Assembly: GCF_022758145.1 (NCBI RefSeq)
Contig: NZ_JAJVDH010000002.1
Span: 930,001-994,000 of the forward strand
Origin: Pontibacter vulgaris
GTDB lineage: Bacteria > Bacteroidota > Bacteroidia > Cytophagales > Hymenobacteraceae
Reading direction: 5' to 3'
Length of the DNA: 64,000 nt
Part shown: positions 38,180-45,703 of the stretch, one piece after another
Layout of the letters: every line of letters begins with the position of its first letter
How positions within the stretch are numbered: the first letter of the stretch is position 1
Translations under genes and position numbers: made by a program
The notes under the pieces: model-generated
The model's database searches: none
What the model saw: the letters and a program-made list of their open reading frames with translations, nothing else
What the model was told of the DNA's origin: nothing

Positions 38180-40006
38180 ATGTCTAGTACTGATATTTCT
38201 ATTCATAAGGAAGTGCACCATGCTCACGACGAGCATGATCACCACCATGACCTAAATTTCTTTGAGAAGTACATCTTTAGCCAGGATCATAAAGTAATTG
38301 CAAAACAATTCTTGTTTGCAGGTATATTCTGGGGCTTTGTTGGTGGCTTCCTTTCAATTCTTTTCCGTTTGCAACTTGGATGGCCAGAAGCTACTTTCAG
38401 CTTCTTAGAACCACTTTTAGGTAAATGGGTTGAAAACGGTAAACTGGATCCTGAGTTTTATCTTGCATTGGTTACGATGCACGGTACAATCATGGTATTC
38501 TTCGTATTAACGGCTGGTTTGAGCGGTACTTTCTCAAACTTTCTGATTCCACTACAGATTGGTGCCCGTGATATGGCATCAGGCTTTATGAACATGCTGT
38601 CTTTCTGGATCTTCTTCCTATCCAGCATTGTTATGTTTGCCTCATTATTCATTGAAACCGGACCTGCAGGTGGTGGTTGGACAGTTTATCCGCCGCTTAG
38701 TGCTTTACCACAGGCGATATCGGGATCTGGATTGGGTATGACGCTTTGGTTAGTAAGTATGGCATTGTTTATCGTTTCTCAGTTATTGGGTGGCGTAAAC
38801 TATATCACTACAGTTATTAACCTGAGAACAAAAGGTATGTCTATGACGAAGCTTCCGCTTACGATCTGGGCATTCTTCCTGACTGCAATCCTTGGTCTAC
38901 TTTCGTTCCCGGTTCTTTTCTCAGCAGCACTATTACTGATCTTTGACCGTAGTTTTGGTACTAGCTTCTACTTATCAGATATATTTATTGCTGGTGAGGC
39001 TTTATCAAACACAGGTGGTAGCCCTATCCTGTTCCAGCACTTATTCTGGTTCCTGGGTCACCCTGAAGTATACATCGTTATTCTGCCTACTTTTGGTATC
39101 GTATCAGAGGTAATTGCAACCAACTCACGTAAGCCAATCTTTGGTTACAGAGCCATGATCGGTTCAATGTTGGGTATCTCGTTGCTATCATTCGTAGTAT
39201 GGGCTCACCATATGTTCGTTACAGGTATGAACCCTTTCCTGGGTTCTGTATTTATGTTCCTGACATTAATCATTGCAGTTCCATCGGCTGTGAAAGTATT
39301 TAACTGGATTGCTACTTTATGGAGAGGTAATATCCGTTTCACTTCTGCTATGATGTTTGCTGTAGCATTTGTTTCATTGTTTATCTCAGGTGGTTTAACA
39401 GGTATCATACTTGGTAACTCTTCTTTGGATATTCAATTACATGATACTTATTTCGTAATTGCTCACTTCCACCTTGTAATGGGTGCAGCGGCTTTCTTTG
39501 GTATGTTCTGTGGTATTTACCACTGGTTCCCTAAGATGTTCGGTCGTATGATGGATGAGAAATTAGGTTATGTTCACTTCTGGTTGACATTTACGGCTGT
39601 TTACTTGGTGTTTATGCCAATGCACTACATTGGTATCGCTGGTTTCCCTAGAAGATATTATTCATGGACTGGTTTTGAAGCATTCAACACGTTTACAGAT
39701 CTGAATACTTTCATCAGTTTAGCTGCGATCTTAGGTTTTACAGCTCAGTTTATCTTCCTGTTTAACTTTATATACAGCATCTTTAAAGGACGCCGTGCAA
39801 CTGAGAACCCTTGGCACTCTAACACAATTGAGTGGACTACTCCTGTAAATCCAGGACATGGTAACTGGCCAGGCGAGATACCAACTGTTTACAGATGGCC
39901 TTATGACTATAGCAAGCCAGGAGCTGCTGAAGACTTTATACCACAAACAGTACCTTTCTCTCAAACGCAGTCATCTAACCTGCCACAGGAGAAAGATTTC
40001 GAATAA
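38180..40006 (+). CDS. coxA: Cytochrome c oxidase subunit I
   Basis: 608 residues from the ATG at 38180; a TTG two codons earlier is possible but unneeded. It is a twelve-helix heme-copper oxidase core with HPEVYIVILPTFG (CuB ligand and A-family loop), WAHHMF (the two CuB histidines) and HFHLVMG (heme ligands). The YIVILPTFG region carries the cross-linked Tyr and Glu pattern of A-type enzymes. It reduces oxygen and pumps protons. The N-terminal 25 residues are strikingly His/Asp-rich (HKEVHHAHDEHDHHHD), which is unusual for subunit I. Confidence 0.97.
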   Translation: MSSTDISIHKEVHHAHDEHDHHHDLNFFEKYIFSQDHKVIAKQFLFAGIFWGFVGGFLSILFRLQLGWPEATFSFLEPLLGKWVENGKLDPEFYLALVTMHGTIMVFFVLTAGLSGTFSNFLIPLQIGARDMASGFMNMLSFWIFFLSSIVMFASLFIETGPAGGGWTVYPPLSALPQAISGSGLGMTLWLVSMALFIVSQLLGGVNYITTVINLRTKGMSMTKLPLTIWAFFLTAILGLLSFPVLFSAALLLIFDRSFGTSFYLSDIFIAGEALSNTGGSPILFQHLFWFLGHPEVYIVILPTFGIVSEVIATNSRKPIFGYRAMIGSMLGISLLSFVVWAHHMFVTGMNPFLGSVFMFLTLIIAVPSAVKVFNWIATLWRGNIRFTSAMMFAVAFVSLFISGGLTGIILGNSSLDIQLHDTYFVIAHFHLVMGAAAFFGMFCGIYHWFPKMFGRMMDEKLGYVHFWLTFTAVYLVFMPMHYIGIAGFPRRYYSWTGFEAFNTFTDLNTFISLAAILGFTAQFIFLFNFIYSIFKGRRATENPWHSNTIEWTTPVNPGHGNWPGEIPTVYRWPYDYSKPGAAEDFIPQTVPFSQTQSSNLPQEKDFE

Positions 40007-40013
40007 AGTATAA

Positions 40014-41090
40014 ATGACTTCAAAGTCTTTACAATACAAAAAATTTAAAAATATTGGGGTGCTTACTGTACTCGCCGTATACTTTTTAATATTGGTTGGA
40101 GGAATCGTGCGAAGCACAGGATCAGGAATGGGATGCCCGGACTGGCCTAAGTGTTTTGGCAGTTGGGTTCCTCCAACTGATGTTAAACAACTACCCGAAA
40201 ATTACCTTGAAGTATATAAAGGGAAGAGGATAGAAAAGAATAAGAAGCTTGCTTCATTTCTTGATAAAGCAGGTTTTGAAAAATTAGCTGAAAATATATT
40301 TTCTCATCCAAGTCAGTACATTGAAACAGAATTCAATGTTACTAAAACCTGGATAGAATATGTTAACAGGCTGGTAGGTGTATTGATTGGCATCTTTATT
40401 TTTCTGACAGTACTCTACGCTATCCCTTTTCTAAAAGGAGATAAAGTAATTTTTTACCTGTCATTTATCAGTTTTATCCTGGTAGGATTTCAGGGTTGGC
40501 TGGGTTCGATAGTTGTGTCAACTAATTTGTTGCCTCAAACTATAACAATACATATGGCACTGGCACTTGTGATTGTAGCCATGTTGCAATATGCTGTAAT
40601 TCGTTCCCAATCAGAAAGTATAAAGAAACGACTTACATTTAATAGCAGATTAAATGCGCTGTTTATACTTATTACACTAGTTACTTTTCTGCAGATTATA
40701 CTAGGGACGCAGGTAAGAGAAGATATTGATATTGTAGCATTCAGTATGAATGGAGGTAACAGGGACTTGTGGATTGATAAATTAGGATTAGATTTTTACA
40801 TACACCGTTCTTTCTCCATATTTATACTAGCGCTTAATGCTTACGTAGCATACCTGATTTACAAAGTGAAGGATAGCACGCTTACCAGGTTTGCTAACCT
40901 GATGATGGTGATGTTGGGATTGGAAATTGTTTTCGGTGTAGTAATGGCGTATTTTGCTATCCCACCAATCATGCAGCCGCTTCACTTAACATTAGGTACT
41001 TTGCTGTTTGGTATGCAGTTCTTGATTTTAGTTTTTTACAATTATGCCTCTTTTAAGGCAATTGATAAGCCAGTAGTAGTTACAAACTAA
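40014..41090 (+). CDS. ctaA: Heme A synthase (COX15/CtaA family)
   Basis: 358 residues with about eight helices. The N-terminus carries GGIVRSTGSGMGCPDWPKCFGSW, the standard start of the family, with a Cys pair (C in GMGCP and PKCFG). Further on are histidines in membrane helices (TIHMALALV, YIHRSFSIF and LHLTLGTL) that bind the two hemes. It oxidises the C8 methyl of heme O to give heme A for the adjacent oxidase. It starts 7 bases after coxA and its stop overlaps the ctaB start by one base. Confidence 0.95.
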   Translation: MTSKSLQYKKFKNIGVLTVLAVYFLILVGGIVRSTGSGMGCPDWPKCFGSWVPPTDVKQLPENYLEVYKGKRIEKNKKLASFLDKAGFEKLAENIFSHPSQYIETEFNVTKTWIEYVNRLVGVLIGIFIFLTVLYAIPFLKGDKVIFYLSFISFILVGFQGWLGSIVVSTNLLPQTITIHMALALVIVAMLQYAVIRSQSESIKKRLTFNSRLNALFILITLVTFLQIILGTQVREDIDIVAFSMNGGNRDLWIDKLGLDFYIHRSFSIFILALNAYVAYLIYKVKDSTLTRFANLMMVMLGLEIVFGVVMAYFAIPPIMQPLHLTLGTLLFGMQFLILVFYNYASFKAIDKPVVVTN

Positions 41091-41992
41091 TGTTTACGCA
41101 AAAGTCCACAGCGCTACTGCCAATACATATTATGGCACATCAGGCAGTATTATATTTCAGACTGTTAAAATTTAGGTTAAGTGCCGTAGTTGCTTTTTCC
41201 AGTGCAATAGGTTTTGTGTTAGGCCATCCGAAAGCTTCTGCTCTTGAGATAGCTCTTGTTACACTTGGAGGGTTGTTAGTTACAGGTTCTGCCAATATCA
41301 TCAATCAGATAATAGAGAAAGACCTGGATAAAATGATGAAGCGAACGTCTAAAAGACCGCTTCCAACAGGTGAACTAAGTGTAAAGCAAGCTGCCATTTA
41401 TTGTGTTCTGATTGGGGTAACAGGTTTAAGTATACTTGCAGTTTACTTCAATGTACTTTCAGCTATACTTGCTTTTATCTCACTAGTGCTTTATGGGTTT
41501 GTTTACACGCCTTTAAAGCGCATCAGCCCTATTTGTGTTTTTGTCGGAGCTATACCGGGTGGTTTGCCGCCCCTTATTGGATGGGTTGCGGCTACAGGAA
41601 CATTAGGCGTAGAAGCTTGGATACTTTTCGGAATTCAGTTTATATGGCAGTTCCCGCATTTCTGGGCTATTGCCTGGGTGCTAGATGATGATTATAAGAA
41701 AGCAGGGTTTAAAATGCTGCCAATGGCTGGCGGTAAAAACTTAAAAACGGCTTTCCAGATTATGATTTATACTTTGGTGCTGATTCCTTTAAGCTTATTA
41801 CCATTACAGTTTGGCATGACAGGTACAACTTCTGCATTTGTAGCAGTTGTATGTGGTGTCCTTTTTCTTGCCCAAACATTTTATCTTATGCGTACCTGCT
41901 CTAAAAAAGCTGCCATGAGTATCATGTTTGGTTCATTTTTATATTTACCTATCGTTCAGATAGCGTTTGTTTTAGATAAAGTAACTCTTTGA
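41090..41992 (+). CDS. ctaB: Protoheme IX farnesyltransferase (heme O synthase)
   Basis: 300 residues, UbiA prenyltransferase superfamily with about eight or nine helices. The first aspartate-rich motif is NIINQIIEKDLDKMMKRTSKRPLPTG and the second is in WVLDDDYKKAGFKMLP. It adds a farnesyl chain to heme B, the step before CtaA. The start could be the ATG at 41090, which overlaps the ctaA stop, or MAHQAV fourteen codons later. Confidence 0.95.
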   Translation: MFTQKSTALLPIHIMAHQAVLYFRLLKFRLSAVVAFSSAIGFVLGHPKASALEIALVTLGGLLVTGSANIINQIIEKDLDKMMKRTSKRPLPTGELSVKQAAIYCVLIGVTGLSILAVYFNVLSAILAFISLVLYGFVYTPLKRISPICVFVGAIPGGLPPLIGWVAATGTLGVEAWILFGIQFIWQFPHFWAIAWVLDDDYKKAGFKMLPMAGGKNLKTAFQIMIYTLVLIPLSLLPLQFGMTGTTSAFVAVVCGVLFLAQTFYLMRTCSKKAAMSIMFGSFLYLPIVQIAFVLDKVTL

Positions 41993-41994
41993 TT

Positions 41995-42579
41995 ATGGTT
42001 TCAAGATCAATAGAAGATAGCAATAACTCAGCGGGAGCTCACCCACTTAAATTCTCGTTATGGTTGATTATTATAAGTATTATTATGATGTTTGCAGCCT
42101 TTACGAGTGCCTACATAGTAAGGCGCGAAGAGGGCAACTGGCTGGAGTTTGATTTACCAAACATGTTGTTGATTAATACTGCTGTAATTGTTTTAAGCAG
42201 TATTACCATGCAATTAGCCTACAATGCAGCTAAAACAGACAGCCTGTCAAGGTTGAAAGTTATGCTGGTTGCGACAGCTGTTTTAGGTGTTGTTTTCCTG
42301 TTAGGACAGTGGAATGCATGGGGCGAACTGGTAGCTAATAATGTATACTTCGGTGGAGTGTCAAGTAACCCTTCAGGCTCCTTTCTGTATGTATTAACTG
42401 GTGTACACGGTTTTCACCTTATTACAGGGCTTATTTTTCTGGTACTTGTATTAAGGTCTAGTTTTAAATTCAAAGTACACTCTAAAAATACATTGCGTAT
42501 ACAGTTGTGTACCATCTATTGGCACTTTCTGGGTGGCCTTTGGATATATTTGTATATATTTTTAAAGTTGAATCACTAA
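41995..42579 (+). CDS. Heme-copper oxidase subunit III-type protein, short form
   Basis: 194 residues from the ATG at 41995, just after the ctaB stop; a TTG at 41989 would overlap it. Five membrane helices are predicted; the pattern FLYVLTGVHGFHLITGLIFL and YWHFLGGLWIYLYIFL is the family signature of the last helices of subunit III. It lacks the two N-terminal helices of seven-helix forms. A second, longer subunit III gene follows directly. Whether both are in the enzyme together cannot be read from sequence. Confidence 0.88.
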   Translation: MVSRSIEDSNNSAGAHPLKFSLWLIIISIIMMFAAFTSAYIVRREEGNWLEFDLPNMLLINTAVIVLSSITMQLAYNAAKTDSLSRLKVMLVATAVLGVVFLLGQWNAWGELVANNVYFGGVSSNPSGSFLYVLTGVHGFHLITGLIFLVLVLRSSFKFKVHSKNTLRIQLCTIYWHFLGGLWIYLYIFLKLNH

Positions 42580-42604
42580 ACACGTTTTTTTCAATACATA
42601 TACT

Positions 42605-43351
42605 ATGTCTACTTCAACTACGCTGGAAGCACCTAACTCAGGTACATGGGATGGCGGCAACGAGCCATTAAAGGCGAGCTATGGAAAACTTATGATGTGG
42701 TTTTTCCTGCTATCTGATGCATTTACATTCGGCTCCTTTTTAATTGTTTATGGTTTATCTCGCCATAAGCACCTGCCTTATACAGGCGAAGCGGATGCCT
42801 TCACCTTTTCTACGCAGTGGTGGCCAATACCAGAAAAAGTATTTAATGCTTTCCCTGGTTTCCATGGAGTAGATCTTCCGTTGGCTTTTGTGGCTTTGAT
42901 GACGATGATTCTGATTCTAAGCTCGGTAACAATGGTGCTTTCTGTTGAGGCCGGCCATCGTATGGATAAAGAAGCTGTTCAGAAGTGGTTACTTTGGACT
43001 ATCCTTTTCGGAAGCATATTCCTTGGTTGCCAGGCATGGGAGTGGTCACACTTTATTACTGGTACTGAAGAAGGTATGTTGCTAGCAGATGGAACCAGAG
43101 TATTTGGAGCTAACCTGACTATTAACCAGTACGGTCCTCCGTTGTTTGCAGACCTGTTCTTCTTCATAACAGGTTTCCACGGAACACACGTATTGAGTGG
43201 AGTTGTACTGCTTATTATGATCTTCATTAACACTGTAAATGGTGTTTACCAGAAGCGCGGTCACTACGAAATGGTTGAGAAAGTTGGTCTTTACTGGCAC
43301 TTTGTAGACCTTGTATGGGTATTCGTGTTTACATTCTTCTACCTGATCTAA
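42605..43351 (+). CDS. coxC: Cytochrome c oxidase subunit III
   Basis: 248 residues, about six helices. Family stretches are KLMMWFFLLSDAFTFGSFL (helix 1, with the Asp of the family), FGSIFLGCQAWEWSHFI, FFITGFHGTHVLSGVVLL and LYWHFVDLVWVFVFTFFYL. Subunit III stabilises subunit I and helps proton uptake. It is separated by 25 bases from the short paralog and precedes the subunit IV gene. Confidence 0.93.
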   Translation: MSTSTTLEAPNSGTWDGGNEPLKASYGKLMMWFFLLSDAFTFGSFLIVYGLSRHKHLPYTGEADAFTFSTQWWPIPEKVFNAFPGFHGVDLPLAFVALMTMILILSSVTMVLSVEAGHRMDKEAVQKWLLWTILFGSIFLGCQAWEWSHFITGTEEGMLLADGTRVFGANLTINQYGPPLFADLFFFITGFHGTHVLSGVVLLIMIFINTVNGVYQKRGHYEMVEKVGLYWHFVDLVWVFVFTFFYLI

Positions 43352-43378
43352 CAGTAGTTAATTTTAAAAATATATCCG

Positions 43379-43400
43379 GTACCCGACTTATTCCGGGTAC
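43379..43400 (+). other. Hairpin inside the cox operon
   Basis: GTACCCG (43379-43385) and CGGGTAC (43394-43400) form a 7-bp stem with an 8-base loop. No T run follows, so it is not a simple terminator. It could mark mRNA processing or stability between coxC and the subunit IV gene. Confidence 0.45.
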
Positions 43401-43423
43401 TGTAGCTAAAGAAATAGAATACT

Positions 43424-43771
43424 ATGGCAATGCATTCTGATCATTCTCACGATTTCACTCAAACTGGTGAGATCCCTAAAGCTCAGACCAAAGCAATCTG
43501 GAGAACCTTTATGATTCTTGTTGGTCTTACGGCACTTGAGTTCGTGTTCGCATTCTTTATGGAAGCTAGCACGTTGCGTAACTCTATCTTTATTGTGCTT
43601 ACAATTTTCAAAGCATTTTACATTGTAGCTGAGTTTATGCACTTAAAGCATGAGACAAAAGCTTTAATCTGGGCAATCTTAATTCCCATGGCCCTTGTTA
43701 TCTGGTTAATGGTTGCTTTGATTTCTGAAGGTAGTTACTACTTTGATTCGGTAACGAACTACTTTAAATAG
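43424..43771 (+). CDS. Cytochrome c oxidase subunit IV family protein
   Basis: 115 residues with three helices (LVGLTALEFVFAFFM, SIFIVLTIFKAFYIVAEFM and LIWAILIPMALVIWLMVALI). The FKAFYIVAEFMHLKHE signature is that of the small bacterial subunit IV (CyoD/CtaF type). The N-terminus MAMHSDHSHDF has three closely spaced histidines. It probably supports assembly of the CuB centre. Same operon, 72 bases after coxC and 11 before the SCO gene. Confidence 0.88.
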   Translation: MAMHSDHSHDFTQTGEIPKAQTKAIWRTFMILVGLTALEFVFAFFMEASTLRNSIFIVLTIFKAFYIVAEFMHLKHETKALIWAILIPMALVIWLMVALISEGSYYFDSVTNYFK

Positions 43772-43782
43772 TATATCTTATC

Positions 43783-44451
43783 ATGAGTACAAAAAAGGCA
43801 CTAATATTAGGTATCCTACTATTAGTGCCTCTTCTTGTTTTTATGTTTTTAGGTAAATTTGGGGAACACCATTTTACGCTAAAAACATACTTCCCCGAAG
43901 TGGATGACAGTGGAGAGGCGTTAATTGATACAAAAGGTGATACGATTTTTCACCAGGTTCCATCTTTTAAATTTGTTTCGCAGCAAGGGCAATCTATAAC
44001 CGAAAAGCAATTGGCCGGTGGCATTTATGTTGCTAACTTTTTCTTTGCTACTTGCCCGGATGTCTGCAAGAAAATGTCATCGCAGATGGTAAGAGTGCAG
44101 GAAGCATTTGAGAACAATCCTTCTGTAAAGCTTGTTTCCTATACAGTAAACCCTGAGCATGATTCTGTTGAAGTGCTGGCTAACTATGCAGCAATGTATG
44201 GTGCCATGCCCGGGAAATGGTTTTTCCTGACAGGCGAGCGCGAAAAGATTTATGAGCTGGCTAAAAAGGGATTTTATTTACCGGTGCAGCAGGTAGCAGG
44301 CCAGCAGGACTTTATACACAGCGAAAAGTTTATGCTGGTAGATAAGGAGCAACATGTGCGCGGAATTTACGATGGGACTGACCCTGCAGAAGTTGACCGG
44401 TTAATAACAGAGATAAACGTATTACTTGATGGATACAGTAAAAGTAAATAG
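43783..44451 (+). CDS. SCO1/SenC family copper chaperone
   Basis: 222 residues. The membrane anchor is at about 6-23 (ALILGILLLVPLLVFMFLG). The thioredoxin-like domain has the copper site C91-P-D-V-C95 and the third ligand H179 in FIHSEKFMLVD. SCO proteins deliver or reduce copper for the CuA centre of subunit II. The position directly after the oxidase genes fits. The 3' end overlaps the start of the DUF420 gene. Confidence 0.94.
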   Translation: MSTKKALILGILLLVPLLVFMFLGKFGEHHFTLKTYFPEVDDSGEALIDTKGDTIFHQVPSFKFVSQQGQSITEKQLAGGIYVANFFFATCPDVCKKMSSQMVRVQEAFENNPSVKLVSYTVNPEHDSVEVLANYAAMYGAMPGKWFFLTGEREKIYELAKKGFYLPVQQVAGQQDFIHSEKFMLVDKEQHVRGIYDGTDPAEVDRLITEINVLLDGYSKSK

Positions 44452-44983
44452 TGCTTCATCAGCAAAGGATAAAAAGTTTTTAACTTTGATTGCTGTGCTT
44501 TCTGTTGCAATTCCAGTAGTTGTAGCGCTATTATTCTTCATGCAGAAAGAAGGTGAGAGTAAAGCAGATGTATCTTTTTTACCCGCTTTTCATGCTATAC
44601 TTAACAGCCTTACAGCTTGTGCGCTTTTAGTAGGTTATTATAATATCCGGAAAGGTAAGGTTCGTAACCACAGAGCAGCTATGCTTACTGCTTTTGGCTT
44701 ATCTGCCATATTCCTTATATCATATGTAACGTACCACTTTCTTGGTGAAAGAACTATTTACGGAGGTGATGGTGCCTTAAAGTATATCTATTACTTTATA
44801 CTTTTAACTCACATCGTACTGGCTGTAGTTATTGTACCACTGGTTTTACTTTCAGTATATTTTGGTATTACAGACCAGTTAGCCCGTCACAGGCGCGTGT
44901 CCCGCTGGACTTTCCCGATCTGGATGTATGTTGCAGTAACCGGTGTTTTGGTTTACCTTTTAATTTCTCCGTATTATAGTTAA
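44429..44983 (+). CDS. DUF420 membrane protein (oxidase assembly, CtaM-like)
   Basis: 184 residues from the ATG at 44429; it overlaps the SCO gene by 23 bases. Five helices are predicted, with FLPAFHAILNSLTACALLVGYYNIRKG, then NHRAAMLTAFGLSAIFLISYVTYHF and LLTHIVLAVVIVPLVLLSV. The conserved His residues in helices are typical of DUF420. Related proteins in Gram-positive bacteria (CtaM) are needed to mature aa3-type oxidase. The link here is by family and by operon. Confidence 0.9.
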   Translation: MDTVKVNSASSAKDKKFLTLIAVLSVAIPVVVALLFFMQKEGESKADVSFLPAFHAILNSLTACALLVGYYNIRKGKVRNHRAAMLTAFGLSAIFLISYVTYHFLGERTIYGGDGALKYIYYFILLTHIVLAVVIVPLVLLSVYFGITDQLARHRRVSRWTFPIWMYVAVTGVLVYLLISPYYS

Positions 44984-45001
44984 TAAACAGACGTAACTGT
45001 G

Positions 45002-45268
45002 ATGAAGAAGAAAATAATACTGATGGCTTCTATGCTGGTTTTCGTACTGATATTGTCAGTGGGGAATGCCTACAGCCAATGTGCTATGTGCCGTGCCACC
45101 GTTGAATCTAACGTAGGTACAGGCAGCAAAGAGCCCGAATCAGAAGTTGGTTCAGGCTTAAATACCGGAATACTTTACCTGATGGTTATTCCATATCTGC
45201 TGGTTGGTACGGTAGGGTTCTTATGGTATAAGAGCAGTCGTAAAAAGAAAGATGGCGCAACCATCTAA
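45002..45268 (+). CDS. Small exported CxxC membrane protein in the cox operon
   Basis: 88 residues from the ATG at 45002 (a GTG one codon earlier is possible). A signal peptide (LMASMLVFVLILSVGNAYSQ) is followed at once by CAMCRATVES, so the mature chain would begin with a Cys pair on the outer face. A short polar stretch rich in Gly, Ser and Glu leads to a second helix (ILYLMVIPYLLVGTVGFLWY) and a basic tail. I know of similar small genes beside DUF420 in bacteroidetal cox operons but no assigned function. It overlaps the DUF983 gene by 17 bases. Confidence 0.8.
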   Translation: MKKKIILMASMLVFVLILSVGNAYSQCAMCRATVESNVGTGSKEPESEVGSGLNTGILYLMVIPYLLVGTVGFLWYKSSRKKKDGATI

Positions 45269-45638
45269 GCTGGGAGCCATAGTAGGGGCAAAGTGCCCGC
45301 GATGCCGTAAGGGGGATGTCTTTACACATTCTGCATTTAATCTGACAAAGTTTGATAAGATGTATGAGCAGTGCCCCGTTTGTGGTTTCCATTATGAAGT
45401 AGAGGTTGGTTTTTTCTGGGGAGCCATGTATGTCAGCTATGGCTTTTCAGTAGCTATTGTGCTACTGGTTGGCATTTTATTATATTATTTGGCTAACGAT
45501 CCTCCCACCTGGGTTTATGTAACAGTAGTTGCAGTTGTTGTTCTGCTCTTCACGCCGGTCCTTTTCAGGTATGCCAGAATTCTGATGCTCCATTTTTTTG
45601 GTGGGGTAGATTATGATCCTGGCTACAACAAACGTTAA
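45252..45638 (+). CDS. DUF983 family zinc-finger membrane protein
   Basis: 128 residues. An N-terminal CPRCRKG...CPVCG zinc ribbon (about 15-18 and 41-44) is followed by two helices, FFWGAMYVSYGFSVAIVLLVGILL and WVYVTVVAVVVLLFTPVLF, then RYARILMLHFFGGVDYDP. DUF983 genes are often beside cox genes in both Alphaproteobacteria and Bacteroidota, so an assembly role is inferred. It is the last clear member of the respiratory run. Confidence 0.88.
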   Translation: MAQPSKLGAIVGAKCPRCRKGDVFTHSAFNLTKFDKMYEQCPVCGFHYEVEVGFFWGAMYVSYGFSVAIVLLVGILLYYLANDPPTWVYVTVVAVVVLLFTPVLFRYARILMLHFFGGVDYDPGYNKR

Positions 45639-45703
45639 TTACATCCTGAATCAATAGCTGTTATCTTTCGTTTTCTTTAAATTCGTGGATAAACTCATCT
45701 GCT

